42,967 bases of DNA from Alphaproteobacteria bacterium. Its GTDB lineage: Bacteria; Pseudomonadota; Alphaproteobacteria; Rhodospirillales; Casp-alpha2. A program made the translations under genes and the position numbers. This document shows positions 1 through 7,654 of this stretch, in pieces. Each line of letters opens with the position of its first letter. The first letter of the stretch is position 1. Below the pieces are notes generated by a model, which had not been told where the DNA came from, did not search any database, and was given only the letters and a program-made list of their open reading frames with translations. Location: positions 1 through 42,967 of the forward strand of contig JACNJX010000075.1 of assembly GCA_014382345.1 (NCBI GenBank), in the 5' to 3' direction.

Positions 1-1
1 A

Positions 2-364
2 AAACCGCTGTGGGGCTGGGGCATGGATGCGTCCCGGGCGATCCCCCAGGATGATCGCCGTCTGGCACCGAATATGGAAATCATGCCGCTTCATCCCCAT
101 AACGCCTTTCTGCAAATTCGTCTGGAGCTAGGGGTTCCCGGGGTCATCATCACCGCCACCCTGGTTTATTTGTTTTTTTCCGGACTCGGTGTCGTCGGGG
201 ATAGGTTTTCCGCTGCTGTCATGACCGGCGCGGGGGGGGCCTATCTGACGGTGGCCAGTGTCTCCTATGGGATATGGCAGAACTGGTGGCTGGCATTCGC
301 CTGGTCTTTGGCGGCGATGATGGTGATGGCCCTTGCCCCACCAGCATTCGAGGAAGGGGACTAA
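2..364 (+). CDS. O-antigen ligase-like membrane protein, C-terminal part
   Basis: Only the 3' end lies in the window. The frame is open from the first bases (KPLWGWG...), so the gene starts upstream. The visible 120 residues contain HPHNAFLQIRLELGVPG, a motif of the Wzy_C/O-antigen ligase family around a conserved periplasmic His, followed by two hydrophobic segments and a short acidic tail. By family, such proteins are inner-membrane glycosyltransferases that join or polymerise undecaprenyl-linked polysaccharide at the periplasmic face. The exact polymer cannot be told. The stop codon overlaps the stop of the convergent MATE gene: the four bases CTAA at 361-364 encode TAA on this strand and TAG on the other. 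Confidence 0.8.
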   Translation, partial: KPLWGWGMDASRAIPQDDRRLAPNMEIMPLHPHNAFLQIRLELGVPGVIITATLVYLFFSGLGVVGDRFSAAVMTGAGGAYLTVASVSYGIWQNWWLAFAWSLAAMMVMALAPPAFEEGD

Positions 365-1671
365 CTAACGCCCCGCTCCAGTCTCGGGTAAACGGCGCCC
401 AACGTCAGCGCCCGGGTCACCATGAAGATGCAGAACGCCAGCCACAGCCCATGGTTACCCAAATCCGGCACCAACAGATAAAGTGCCCCCCCGAAAACGG
501 CCAACGATAGCGCCATGCCGTTTCGCATTTCCGCGGTCCAGGTCGAACCGATGAAAATGCCGTCCAGCTGGAAGCTCCACACAGAAAGCATCGGTAAAAT
601 CACCACCCAGGGCAGGTAAACTCGGGCCGCCCGGCGGACCTCTTCGACACTGGTCAGGGTGTCGATCAACAAGGGGCCGGCGAAAAAGAAAAAGGCCGTA
701 AAGCCGACGGAAAAAATCAACGCCCACAGGCTCGATGCCTTGACCGCCCGGCGGAACCGGTCGCGGTTGCGCGCGCCGACGGCTTCGCCGGTCAGGGCTT
801 CGGCAGCGTTGGCGAAACCATCCATGGCATAGGCCGAAAATATCTGAAAATTCAGCAGGACGGCGTTGGCCGCCAATGTCAGGTCGCCCATGCGCGCACC
901 GATGGCGGTGATCAGGACGAACGCCGTCTGCAAACACATGGAACGGATCAGGATATCGCCGTTGACTTTGATCATGCGGGCCAACCCTGCGCTTTCGAGG
1001 ATGCTGGCGGGATGCAGGTGCCCGCCGATGCGCTTAAGGTTGCGGGAGACCAGCCACAGCCCAAGCGCCACGGCGCTGACTTCGGAAATCAACGTCGCCC
1101 AGGCGACACCCTCGACGCCCCAGCCCAATCCCAACACGAACCACAGATCGAGCACGATATTGACCCCGTTCATGAAGATTTGCGTGGCCAGGGCCGCGCG
1201 GGTGTTCTGGATGCCGAAAAACCAGCCCAACATGGCGAAATTCAACAACGCCATCGGCGCGCCCCAGATGCGGATGGAAACATAGGCGTCCGTCAGTGGG
1301 GCGACCTGCGGGCTGGGGTTGACGATCTCAAGCGAGGCCCAGATCACCGGCACCTGTATGACAATCAGAAAAACGCCGACAACCACGGCCAGGAGTCCGG
1401 CCCGGGCCAGCCATCCGCGCACTTCATCCGGGTCGTTTGCGCCAAGCGATTGCGCCGTCAGACCCGTCGTTCCCATGCGAAGGAAGTTGCAACCCTGATA
1501 GACGACGCTGAAAATCAGCGCGCCGACGGCGACCGCGCCCAGGTAATGGGGCCCCGGCAAATGCCCGACCACGGCCGTATCGACGGCGCCCAGCAACGGC
1601 ACCGAGACGTTGGACAATATTACCGGCCCGGCCAGCGTCCAGGTTTTCCGGTTCCAGTTTTCCGCCGTCAT
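361..1671 (-). CDS. MATE family (DinF-type) efflux transporter
   Basis: A 436-residue polytopic protein with about 12 hydrophobic segments, the usual size for MATE exporters. The N-terminal stretch ENWNRKTWTLAGPVILSN followed by GAVDTAVVGHL is typical of the DinF branch, with the conserved Asp near the first helices. The family exports cationic or organic compounds using a Na+ or H+ gradient; the substrate here is unknown. I start at ATG 1671 because the upstream in-frame GTG at 1695 has no Shine-Dalgarno; a start there would add 8 residues. It is monocistronic, divergent from the amidohydrolase gene and overlapping the upstream ligase gene tail to tail. Confidence 0.88.
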   Translation of the reverse strand: MTAENWNRKTWTLAGPVILSNVSVPLLGAVDTAVVGHLPGPHYLGAVAVGALIFSVVYQGCNFLRMGTTGLTAQSLGANDPDEVRGWLARAGLLAVVVGVFLIVIQVPVIWASLEIVNPSPQVAPLTDAYVSIRIWGAPMALLNFAMLGWFFGIQNTRAALATQIFMNGVNIVLDLWFVLGLGWGVEGVAWATLISEVSAVALGLWLVSRNLKRIGGHLHPASILESAGLARMIKVNGDILIRSMCLQTAFVLITAIGARMGDLTLAANAVLLNFQIFSAYAMDGFANAAEALTGEAVGARNRDRFRRAVKASSLWALIFSVGFTAFFFFAGPLLIDTLTSVEEVRRAARVYLPWVVILPMLSVWSFQLDGIFIGSTWTAEMRNGMALSLAVFGGALYLLVPDLGNHGLWLAFCIFMVTRALTLGAVYPRLERGVS

Positions 1672-1778
1672 GGCCTTGGGTGCTCTCTTTATCACTTAAT
1701 CCGGCAAAACCATGTCACGCTGGGGCTCCGGAATAAACTATAATAAAGACCCCCCTAATTCCTTATGAGGATGATGTT

Positions 1779-2888
1779 ATGTCCATGCGTTTTTGGCTAT
1801 CGATCCTTGTAATTTCCACGATATCCGCTGTGTTTCCCGCTGTTGCGGAAGACCCCGTGGACATCCGGTTTTCACGCCAGGAACTGGAACAAAAATGGCG
1901 CGCCCGCATCCAGTCGTTTCTCGACAAGGGCGTGATCCCTATCGTCGATCTGGAATCCAGCCTCAGGCGAGGCGATGGCGAGAATTATCTGGACGACACG
2001 ATCAAGGTGATGGACGGCTTGGGCGTGGCGCTGATCGCGTTTGACGGATATCAGGCGCCCAAGAGCAAAAAAAAGAAGAAAAAAGGCTACCGCTGGGGCT
2101 ATTACATCCACGAAATCGTTAACGCCCATCCGGGCCGTTTCATTCTGGCGACCAATGGTGGCACTAATAAAAACTGGATGAAGGGTAAGGACAGCTTCGT
2201 CAGTCAGACCGAAGAGCATGTCCGAGGCGGCCAATACCCGATCATGGGGGAATTCGACTTCCGCCATTACATGTCGAGCCATCAGTGCAAGGATTTCCGC
2301 ACCGACCGCAATACGGACATTCCCCTCGACGGCGACAACGGCCGGCGGATATTCGAGTTGTCCGCCGAAACCGGCGTGCCGTTCGTCATTCATCACGAAC
2401 CCGAGGACCTCGCCCTCGATGCCCTCGAAAAAATGCTGCAAGCCTACCCCAAGGCCAAAGTCATCGTCGCCCATTTCGGCCAGATCCGGCACCCGGAAAA
2501 GGAAACCCGCTTCGGACCGGAGTTGGCGCGCCGCTTGTTGAAAACCTATCCCAATCTTTTTTACGATCTATCCACGGGGTACCCTGGGCGATACTACCAA
2601 TGTCAGGGCAGTATGACACTGGACACGGTCATCTGGCAGCGTGACGGCGGAAGCCAGAAATCTACGCTGGTTCCCGCCTGCAAGGACATTTTGACGGAAT
2701 TCAGCGGCCGCTTCGTGTCCGGCACGGATTATGGTGGCGGTCGCCGCCCCTTGCCCGAATTTCTCACCGGCAAGGTGAAGAACCTACGTCTCATCATGCG
2801 GGACCTGCCCGACGAGGCTAAACACGACATCGGCTACCGCAATGCCTGGAAACTGCTGACCGGAAAAACGTGGGACGGGACAAAATAA
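1779..2888 (+). CDS. Secreted amidohydrolase-fold (Amidohydro_2-like) protein
   Basis: A 369-residue protein with a signal peptide (MSMRFW..., cleavage near AVAED at residue 24). The remainder resembles the Amidohydro_2 TIM barrel: VIHHEPED at 203-210, IVAHFGQ at 229-235 and SGTDYGG at 314-320 match the later metal-site strands, and a GYRNAWKLL-like C-terminus is typical. The first strand reads VIPIVDLESS at 52-61 where the family normally has DxHxH, so the two early metal ligands are absent. A run of six lysines (97-102) sits after the second strand. Preceded by an AGG-containing ribosome site. The substrate is unknown, and it may be a non-classical or inactive member. No neighbour suggests a pathway. 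Confidence 0.72.
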   Translation: MSMRFWLSILVISTISAVFPAVAEDPVDIRFSRQELEQKWRARIQSFLDKGVIPIVDLESSLRRGDGENYLDDTIKVMDGLGVALIAFDGYQAPKSKKKKKKGYRWGYYIHEIVNAHPGRFILATNGGTNKNWMKGKDSFVSQTEEHVRGGQYPIMGEFDFRHYMSSHQCKDFRTDRNTDIPLDGDNGRRIFELSAETGVPFVIHHEPEDLALDALEKMLQAYPKAKVIVAHFGQIRHPEKETRFGPELARRLLKTYPNLFYDLSTGYPGRYYQCQGSMTLDTVIWQRDGGSQKSTLVPACKDILTEFSGRFVSGTDYGGGRRPLPEFLTGKVKNLRLIMRDLPDEAKHDIGYRNAWKLLTGKTWDGTK

Positions 2889-3003
2889 GACTCGTTGTTA
2901 GTCTTGAAGGGCGGCTGAGTGGACCGGCCCGCCTGTCATCCCAGGTCCGCCCGGTGATGTCTTTATGGCGGGGCGAATCCCCGATTGACTCGCATAAAAA
3001 ATT

Positions 3004-3017
3004 TGTGCATATACACA
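3004..3017. promoter_or_regulatory. Palindrome immediately upstream of the marR gene
   Basis: TGTGCATATACACA is a 14-bp inverted repeat with one mismatched pair, ending 4 bases before the first ATG of the MarR-family gene. MarR proteins usually bind palindromes of this size and often repress their own gene, so an autoregulatory operator is plausible. This is an inference from position and symmetry only. Confidence 0.4.
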
Positions 3018-3021
3018 CATA

Positions 3022-3483
3022 ATGCCAAATAAAAATAAAATTGCCATGGATATGCTGGAAGATACAGCGGGCTGCGCGTGCCTGAATTTGCGTGGCGCGG
3101 CCCGTGCGGTGACGCAGTATTACGACGAAATCCTCAAACCTAGCGGCCTCAAGGCGACGCAATTTTCCGTCCTTGCGGCGGTGGCCGAAGAAGGCCCCGC
3201 CAGCATGACGGTTATCTCCAACGCTTTGGTCATGGACCGGACAACCCTGACCCGAAACCTTAAACCCCTGATGGACAAAGGGCTGGTCAAGGAAAGCAAA
3301 AGCAAGGAAGACCTCCGCCAGCGCCATATCTCCCTGACGGGGCAGGGTAAGGCTGCGCTGACCAAGGCCCTGCCGTTATGGAACCAAGCGCAGAACCAGG
3401 TTATCCGCGGCATCGGTCACGCCCGCTGGCAGGGCATGCTCCGTTTGCTGGATGAGGCCGTCTGCCTTTCCAAAACATCATAA
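3022..3483 (+). CDS. MarR family winged-helix transcriptional regulator
   Basis: A 153-residue protein. The winged helix lies at about residues 45-115: LKATQFSVLAAVAEEG, then SNALVMDRTTLTRNLKPL as recognition helix and DLRQRHISLTGQGK as wing. It starts with a Cys-rich segment (C18, C20) before NLRGAARAVTQYYD, an arrangement seen in one MarR branch; a redox or thiol response is possible but unproven. No good Shine-Dalgarno precedes ATG 3022; ATG 3046 or 3052 are alternatives. The gene is flanked by palindromes at 3004 and 3492 and followed by a terminator-like hairpin. No target gene is obvious; the adjacent secreted proteins are candidates. Confidence 0.85.
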   Translation: MPNKNKIAMDMLEDTAGCACLNLRGAARAVTQYYDEILKPSGLKATQFSVLAAVAEEGPASMTVISNALVMDRTTLTRNLKPLMDKGLVKESKSKEDLRQRHISLTGQGKAALTKALPLWNQAQNQVIRGIGHARWQGMLRLLDEAVCLSKTS

Positions 3484-3491
3484 AGTTCAGA

Positions 3492-3505
3492 ATTTCTATA
3501 GAAAT
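3492..3505. promoter_or_regulatory. Perfect 14-bp palindrome downstream of marR
   Basis: ATTTCTATAGAAAT is a perfect palindrome 8 bases after the marR stop codon and about 120 bases before the next gene. Its sequence differs from the palindrome upstream of marR, so it need not bind the same protein. It could be an operator for the next gene. Only symmetry and position support this. Confidence 0.3.
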
Positions 3506-3549
3506 GACTATGGTTTAGCATCTTTCGATTGTGATAGTATGCAATGATC

Positions 3550-3589
3550 GCTGGGGGAGCGGTAACATCTTTCGCCCCGGCTTTTTTTT
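3550..3589 (+). terminator. Probable rho-independent terminator after marR
   Basis: GCTGGGG (3550-3556) can pair with CCCCGGC (3575-3581), seven pairs including one G-T, around an 18-base loop. Eight T follow at 3582-3589. The loop is long, so strength is uncertain. Its position argues that the downstream gene starts after it, at TTG 3630, not at the upstream in-frame GTG 3531. Confidence 0.5.
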
Positions 3590-3629
3590 GTCTTTTTTCT
3601 TCCATGTTAGGCACCAGCCCTTTCGGCAT

Positions 3630-4979
3630 TTGAAAACCAAAGTGTACTTTAGATATTTCATATTTCTGGCGGGGGCCTTGTTGCTGGCCGCAGGTGGCGT
3701 TGGGGCCAAGGAGGCGGATAAGGAAAAAGAGTCCGGCGCTTCCAAAGAGGCCAAAGCCAAGCCTCCCATATCCCTCGAAGGGTATATTCCGGTTCAACTC
3801 CGGCCCTTTTCTGTTCCGGTCCGGTCCTTAGACGGCGGGCTGGGGCGGGGCAGCATCACCATGTTCCTGACCGTTCGCGGGAAGAAGAACGTGGAATCCT
3901 TTTGCCGCTATCTCCCCCGTGTACGCGAGGCCATCACGCTGACCGTCGACCGCAGCCCCATTCCCGTTGAGGAAAGCGGATACCGGCTGGACGCTATCGG
4001 CCGGCAGCTGCACCAGTCGATCAACCGGACTCTGCCCGAACCTCTGGTTGTCAAACTGCATGTCCTGCCCGTTCCCTGGCCGATCGGCAAGGGTGCGGTG
4101 GACTTGGAGTTGCCGGGGACCGGTCCTCACTGCATGGCCATTCAGGAACTTCCGGAAGACGTTCTAAAAATGCTCAAGGCGCAAAATAACAAAGAAAAAA
4201 AGCTATCAACCTATCGGCCCAAATCGCAGCCCGACATACCCGCAACCTCTATACCCGCTTTGCCAAAGCCGGTTTCCAGGCCCGCCCGCCCCAGTTATTT
4301 GCCGCCATCGGTCATGGTGCAGGCAAAAAAAACCGATCTCCCTGTGGGGGAAACGCCCACTTCCGGCAACTGCCAAAACCTGAAGGACCTTTGGCGGCCC
4401 GGATACCATCAGGTTTCGGGACGGCAATACTGGCTGGAAAAGGCATTTACGCTCGATAACGATAATGACGAAGTCGTCGATAACGTGGGCTTCGTTTTGA
4501 AGTCCGGTGAACGGCCCGATTTGTACATCTACTATTTCCCCGGACAGGGGCGCCAATCGGTGATTACCGCGCCGAGCCTCAGGCTCGCCGACGACCGGAA
4601 TGTCCGAATGACATGCCCCGGTCAATTGGAATATATGGAATCAGAAGCCGCTGCCGAAGCCTCCAAAGGAAAGTCGAAACCGGGGGGCGGATTTTTTAAT
4701 GGCCCAGGCATGATTTTCGCCACTGCCACCGGCGCCGGTCTGGTGCTGATCGGCCTTGCGGGTGTGTGTTATATCCGAGCTAGACGCAAGAAGGAGCGCC
4801 GCCGCGAGGAACGCCGCCGGCAGAAGGATCGCCGCCAGCGCAATACCCCGCGTGAAGGCGAAGACCGCCGCACAGCCTCCGACAGGCGCAATGAGGGGGC
4901 ACAGCGTCTGGAACAGGCGAAAAAATCCATAACAGCCTCGCTAACAGAGCGTAAGCAGAGCGGTCCGGATTCCTCCTGA
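3630..4979 (+). CDS. Membrane-anchored protein with FliL-like periplasmic domain; function unknown
   Basis: 449 residues from TTG 3630, chosen because it gives a clean signal peptide (MKTKVYFRYF..., cleavage near GVGAK) and lies behind the terminator. The reading frame stays open back to GTG 3531, and there is no ATG near. Residues about 48-147 resemble the FliL periplasmic domain: YIPVQLRPFSVPV, a strand with SITMFLTV, YLPRVREAITLTV, then LHQSINRTLP. A Pro-rich linker (about 195-235) leads to a second domain with DNDNDEVVDN at 276-285, which looks like a calcium-type acidic loop. One transmembrane helix (about 361-382) and a very Arg-rich cytoplasmic tail end it. No flagellar gene is near. 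The FliL similarity is from pattern only. Confidence 0.6.
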   Translation: MKTKVYFRYFIFLAGALLLAAGGVGAKEADKEKESGASKEAKAKPPISLEGYIPVQLRPFSVPVRSLDGGLGRGSITMFLTVRGKKNVESFCRYLPRVREAITLTVDRSPIPVEESGYRLDAIGRQLHQSINRTLPEPLVVKLHVLPVPWPIGKGAVDLELPGTGPHCMAIQELPEDVLKMLKAQNNKEKKLSTYRPKSQPDIPATSIPALPKPVSRPARPSYLPPSVMVQAKKTDLPVGETPTSGNCQNLKDLWRPGYHQVSGRQYWLEKAFTLDNDNDEVVDNVGFVLKSGERPDLYIYYFPGQGRQSVITAPSLRLADDRNVRMTCPGQLEYMESEAAAEASKGKSKPGGGFFNGPGMIFATATGAGLVLIGLAGVCYIRARRKKERRREERRRQKDRRQRNTPREGEDRRTASDRRNEGAQRLEQAKKSITASLTERKQSGPDSS

Positions 4980-4998
4980 CCTCAAAGGGTTTACAGGA

Positions 4999-5784
4999 TC
5001 AGGAATTGTTGCCGTTTTCTGTCTTCACCAGCGCACGATGGGCGCGGATGGAGAACGGGATGGTCGCGATGTAGGCGACCCCGATCACGGACAGACTGAT
5101 CCAGGGGGCGTTGAGCATGGAAACGGCGACGCCGCCGGTAATCAGCATGGTCGGCAGAATCCACTTGCGGCTGATCTTGACGCCTTTGAAGGAATACGTC
5201 GGCACCGTGCTGACCATCGCGGCTGCCAGCGCCAACAGAAATACCCCGGCGATCCAGGGCTGGCGGAAAAACTCCTCTCCGACCTGAAAGGAAAAAACCA
5301 TCGGCAGCAGAACCAGCCCACCGCCCATGGGGGCTGGAATACCGGTAAAGAAACGGTTCTTCCAGACCGGCGCATCCGGGTCTTCCAGCATGACGTTGAA
5401 GCGCGCCAGCCTCAGCCCACAGCAGATGGCAAACAGCATCACCAGCACCCAGCCCAATTTTCCGGCGTCGCGCATGGTCCATAAATACAAAACCAGGGCC
5501 GGCGAAACTCCAAAGCAGACAAAGTCAGATAGCGAATCCAATTCCGCACCGAATTTACTGGCGCCTTTGAGAAGCCGCGCGATCCGTCCGTCCAGGGCAT
5601 CGAGAATACCGGCCGCGACAATCGCCAGGGTGGCGTGCTCCCATCGCCCGTCCAGGGCGAACCTGATCGCCGTCAATCCCGCGGTCAACGCCATCAGGGT
5701 CAGCATGTTGGGGATCATGCGGTTGAAGGACAGATTCTGAAATCGTTTCCGGCGCGGCATATTGGCGTTTTCTGTGTCGTTCAT
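4999..5784 (-). CDS. pssA: CDP-diacylglycerol--serine O-phosphatidyltransferase
   Basis: This 261-residue membrane enzyme makes phosphatidylserine from CDP-diacylglycerol and serine. The complete CDP-alcohol phosphotransferase signature is present: D62-x2-D65-G66-x2-A69-R70-x8-G79-x3-D83-x3-D87. About eight hydrophobic segments follow, as in the PssA type II (Bacillus-like) integral membrane form. It lies 18 bases downstream of psd on the same strand, so the two steps to phosphatidylethanolamine are co-transcribed. ATG 5760 (MPRRKRFQNL) is an alternative start. It converges with the FliL-like gene. Confidence 0.95.
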   Translation of the reverse strand: MNDTENANMPRRKRFQNLSFNRMIPNMLTLMALTAGLTAIRFALDGRWEHATLAIVAAGILDALDGRIARLLKGASKFGAELDSLSDFVCFGVSPALVLYLWTMRDAGKLGWVLVMLFAICCGLRLARFNVMLEDPDAPVWKNRFFTGIPAPMGGGLVLLPMVFSFQVGEEFFRQPWIAGVFLLALAAAMVSTVPTYSFKGVKISRKWILPTMLITGGVAVSMLNAPWISLSVIGVAYIATIPFSIRAHRALVKTENGNNS

Positions 5785-5802
5785 ATCCCGAAATCCCGGA
5801 GG

Positions 5803-6486
5803 CTATCGAATTTCGCCGGAGCGGGCCGGCTCCTTGGCGTTAGTATCCGCGATCACGGTTTCCCCGGCAACAGAGGTCTGCCCGACCGAGACCAGGGGCT
5901 CAACACCCTCCGGCAGGTACACGTCCACCCGGCTGCCGAAACGGATCAGCCCGAACCGTTCACCGGTTTTCATAACCTGACCTTCCCGGACTTCGCACAA
6001 TATCCGTCGCGCCACCAGTCCGGCGATCTGCACAAAGGCGATGTCCCGGCCGTCCCCGAAGTCCAGGGACAGGCTCTGGCGCTCGTTGAATTCACTGGCC
6101 TTATCCAGGGACGCGTTGAGGAACTTTCCGGGGCGGTAGCTCAGCTTGCTGATGGTGCCGGAAATGGGAATCCGGTTCACATGCACGTTGAACACGTTCA
6201 TGAAAACGCAAACCCGCCACCGCTTGGCGTCTCCCATCTCCAGTTCTTCCGGGGGAGCCGCCTGATCGATCAATTGCACGACGCCGTCCGCCGGGCTGAT
6301 GACAAGCCCGTCCCGTGTTGGCGTCACCCGGTCCGGATTGCGAAAGAAGTAGATGCACCAAAGCGTAAGCACGATGCCAACCGCGCCCAGCGCGCCGGAG
6401 ACCAAATTGAGCAAAAGGGCGCAGACGGCGAAAATCGCAATGAACGGCCATCCCGCCCGGTGAATGGGAACTAACAAGGTTTTCAA
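5803..6486 (-). CDS. psd: Phosphatidylserine decarboxylase proenzyme
   Basis: 227 residues, the size of the short proteobacterial Psd-A form. The self-cleavage site is [12 protein letters not shown], where the G184-S185 bond is cut and Ser becomes the pyruvoyl group of the alpha chain. SPADGVV (64-70), [11 protein letters not shown] (95-105) and [13 protein letters not shown] (118-130) are family hallmarks. A hydrophobic N-terminus anchors it in the inner membrane. It decarboxylates phosphatidylserine to phosphatidylethanolamine and is followed by pssA. The only reasonable start in frame is TTG 6486. Confidence 0.95.
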   Translation of the reverse strand: MKTLLVPIHRAGWPFIAIFAVCALLLNLVSGALGAVGIVLTLWCIYFFRNPDRVTPTRDGLVISPADGVVQLIDQAAPPEELEMGDAKRWRVCVFMNVFNVHVNRIPISGTISKLSYRPGKFLNASLDKASEFNERQSLSLDFGDGRDIAFVQIAGLVARRILCEVREGQVMKTGERFGLIRFGSRVDVYLPEGVEPLVSVGQTSVAGETVIADTNAKEPARSGEIR

Positions 6487-6506
6487 GGAAGTAAGGCCCT
6501 TATAGT

Positions 6507-6532
6507 TTCAAACGGCAGCTTCAAACGGCAGC
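6507..6532. repeat. Two tandem copies of a 13-bp unit
   Basis: TTCAAACGGCAGC occurs twice in direct contact in the 111-bp gap between the LysM gene and psd, just upstream of the psd start. It may be a slippage duplication or a binding site pair. Nothing else recognisable lies in this gap. Confidence 0.8.
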
Positions 6533-6597
6533 TTTGACCGGCGGCGGCATTCTAGACTTTCCAGCCGCTCCCCCCAAGGACGGAAAAGGCAGCTCGG

Positions 6598-7602
6598 TCA
6601 ATTGGTGGCGGGAAGCGCGAAAACCTGTCCGGGGTAGATCAGGTCCGGATTCTTGATCTGCTTCTTGTTGGCCTGAAAGATCGTCGTGTAGCGGGTTCCT
6701 TCGCCATAGGTCCGGCGCGCCAGCCGCCACAGCGAATTGCCCGGCTGGACGATGACGAAGGGCTCCGGGCGGGCGTCCTTGATGGGATCGGCGCGCGAGA
6801 AAGGCATCGAGACCCGCGCCATGACCTTACCTTTGGCGTCGACCTGATCGGCGCGAAGTGTATAGAGGCCGGACTTAACCGGTTTTTCCGGGCTCAATCG
6901 CCAAAGACCGCTTTCGTCCGCCGTGGCCCGTCCGATGTAGATGTTGTCCAGGTAGACATTGACCTGGGCCTTTGCGTCGGCGCGCCCGGAAATCACCAAC
7001 CGTCCGGCATCGTCGTAGTCCAGGGTTTCGATCCGGAGCCCCTTGGCTGGTGCGCCGCCGGGGCTTTGCATGAGGGTGCTGGCGCCGCCCGCGCGTGAGG
7101 TCTTGAGGGCCAACGCGCCGGAAGGCATTTTCGAATCGCGCCCGGCGATGTCCTTGTCCCGTTCGGGAACCACCAGCACAACCACGTCGTCAGAAACCAC
7201 CGTTTCGCCGCCGGGAACGGTCATCTTCAGGCTCAATTGACGGCTTCCGGGGGACAGGGGTTTGTCGGGGACGAACACCCATTCGCCGCGTCCATCGGCG
7301 ATGGCTTGGCCGATGGGTTTTCCGTTGTCGAGGATCACCACGGTACTGCCCGGCACCGCGCGCCCGGCGATGACGGTATCCCCGTTTGGCCCGACACGGA
7401 CGACATCGAAGGCCGGAAGCGATTTGCTTTTGGCTTTGGCGTCTTTTGCGGTTTCGCCGGGCGCCTTATCGGAAGCCGCTGTTGGTGTGGGCGCGGGGGA
7501 TTTCGTGGCCTCGTCCTGCCATAGAAATACGTTAACGCCGATTGCGCCGGCGATGGCGGCGGCGCCGGCGGCGGCAACAATCATCAGAGGTTTGGTTGGC
7601 AA
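6598..7602 (-). CDS. LysM-domain envelope protein with Ig-like repeats
   Basis: 334 residues from TTG 7602, chosen because AGGAG (7610-7614) sits 7 bases before it; an open frame continues back to 7632. An N-terminal hydrophobic anchor (PLMIVAAAGAAAIAGAIGV) is followed by an Ala/Pro/Lys linker, then at least two beta-rich modules with the pattern G-x-VVI-x-AVPGSTVVILDNG and VISGRADAKAQVNVYLDN, each ending in a 'G-x-W-x-F/L' strand, like bacterial Ig-type repeats. The C-terminal 50 residues are a LysM: VQPGNSLWRLARRTYG...NPDLIYPGQVFALP. LysM binds peptidoglycan, so it should face the cell wall. It lies between the cytochrome genes and psd; role unknown. Confidence 0.85.
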   Translation of the reverse strand: MPTKPLMIVAAAGAAAIAGAIGVNVFLWQDEATKSPAPTPTAASDKAPGETAKDAKAKSKSLPAFDVVRVGPNGDTVIAGRAVPGSTVVILDNGKPIGQAIADGRGEWVFVPDKPLSPGSRQLSLKMTVPGGETVVSDDVVVLVVPERDKDIAGRDSKMPSGALALKTSRAGGASTLMQSPGGAPAKGLRIETLDYDDAGRLVISGRADAKAQVNVYLDNIYIGRATADESGLWRLSPEKPVKSGLYTLRADQVDAKGKVMARVSMPFSRADPIKDARPEPFVIVQPGNSLWRLARRTYGEGTRYTTIFQANKKQIKNPDLIYPGQVFALPATN

Positions 7603-7654
7603 GAGATATCTCCTGTAGTGCGACTCGCGCATTATACCAGCAAATAGGAATGGG

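Noticed and set aside
1739-1744. TATAAT as a promoter for the amidohydrolase gene
   Set aside because: A perfect -10 match, but no acceptable -35 hexamer lies 15-19 bases upstream, so I do not list it as a promoter.
2958-2985. CGGGG/CCCCG hairpin as terminator of the amidohydrolase gene
   Set aside because: Only five pairs and no T-run follows it.
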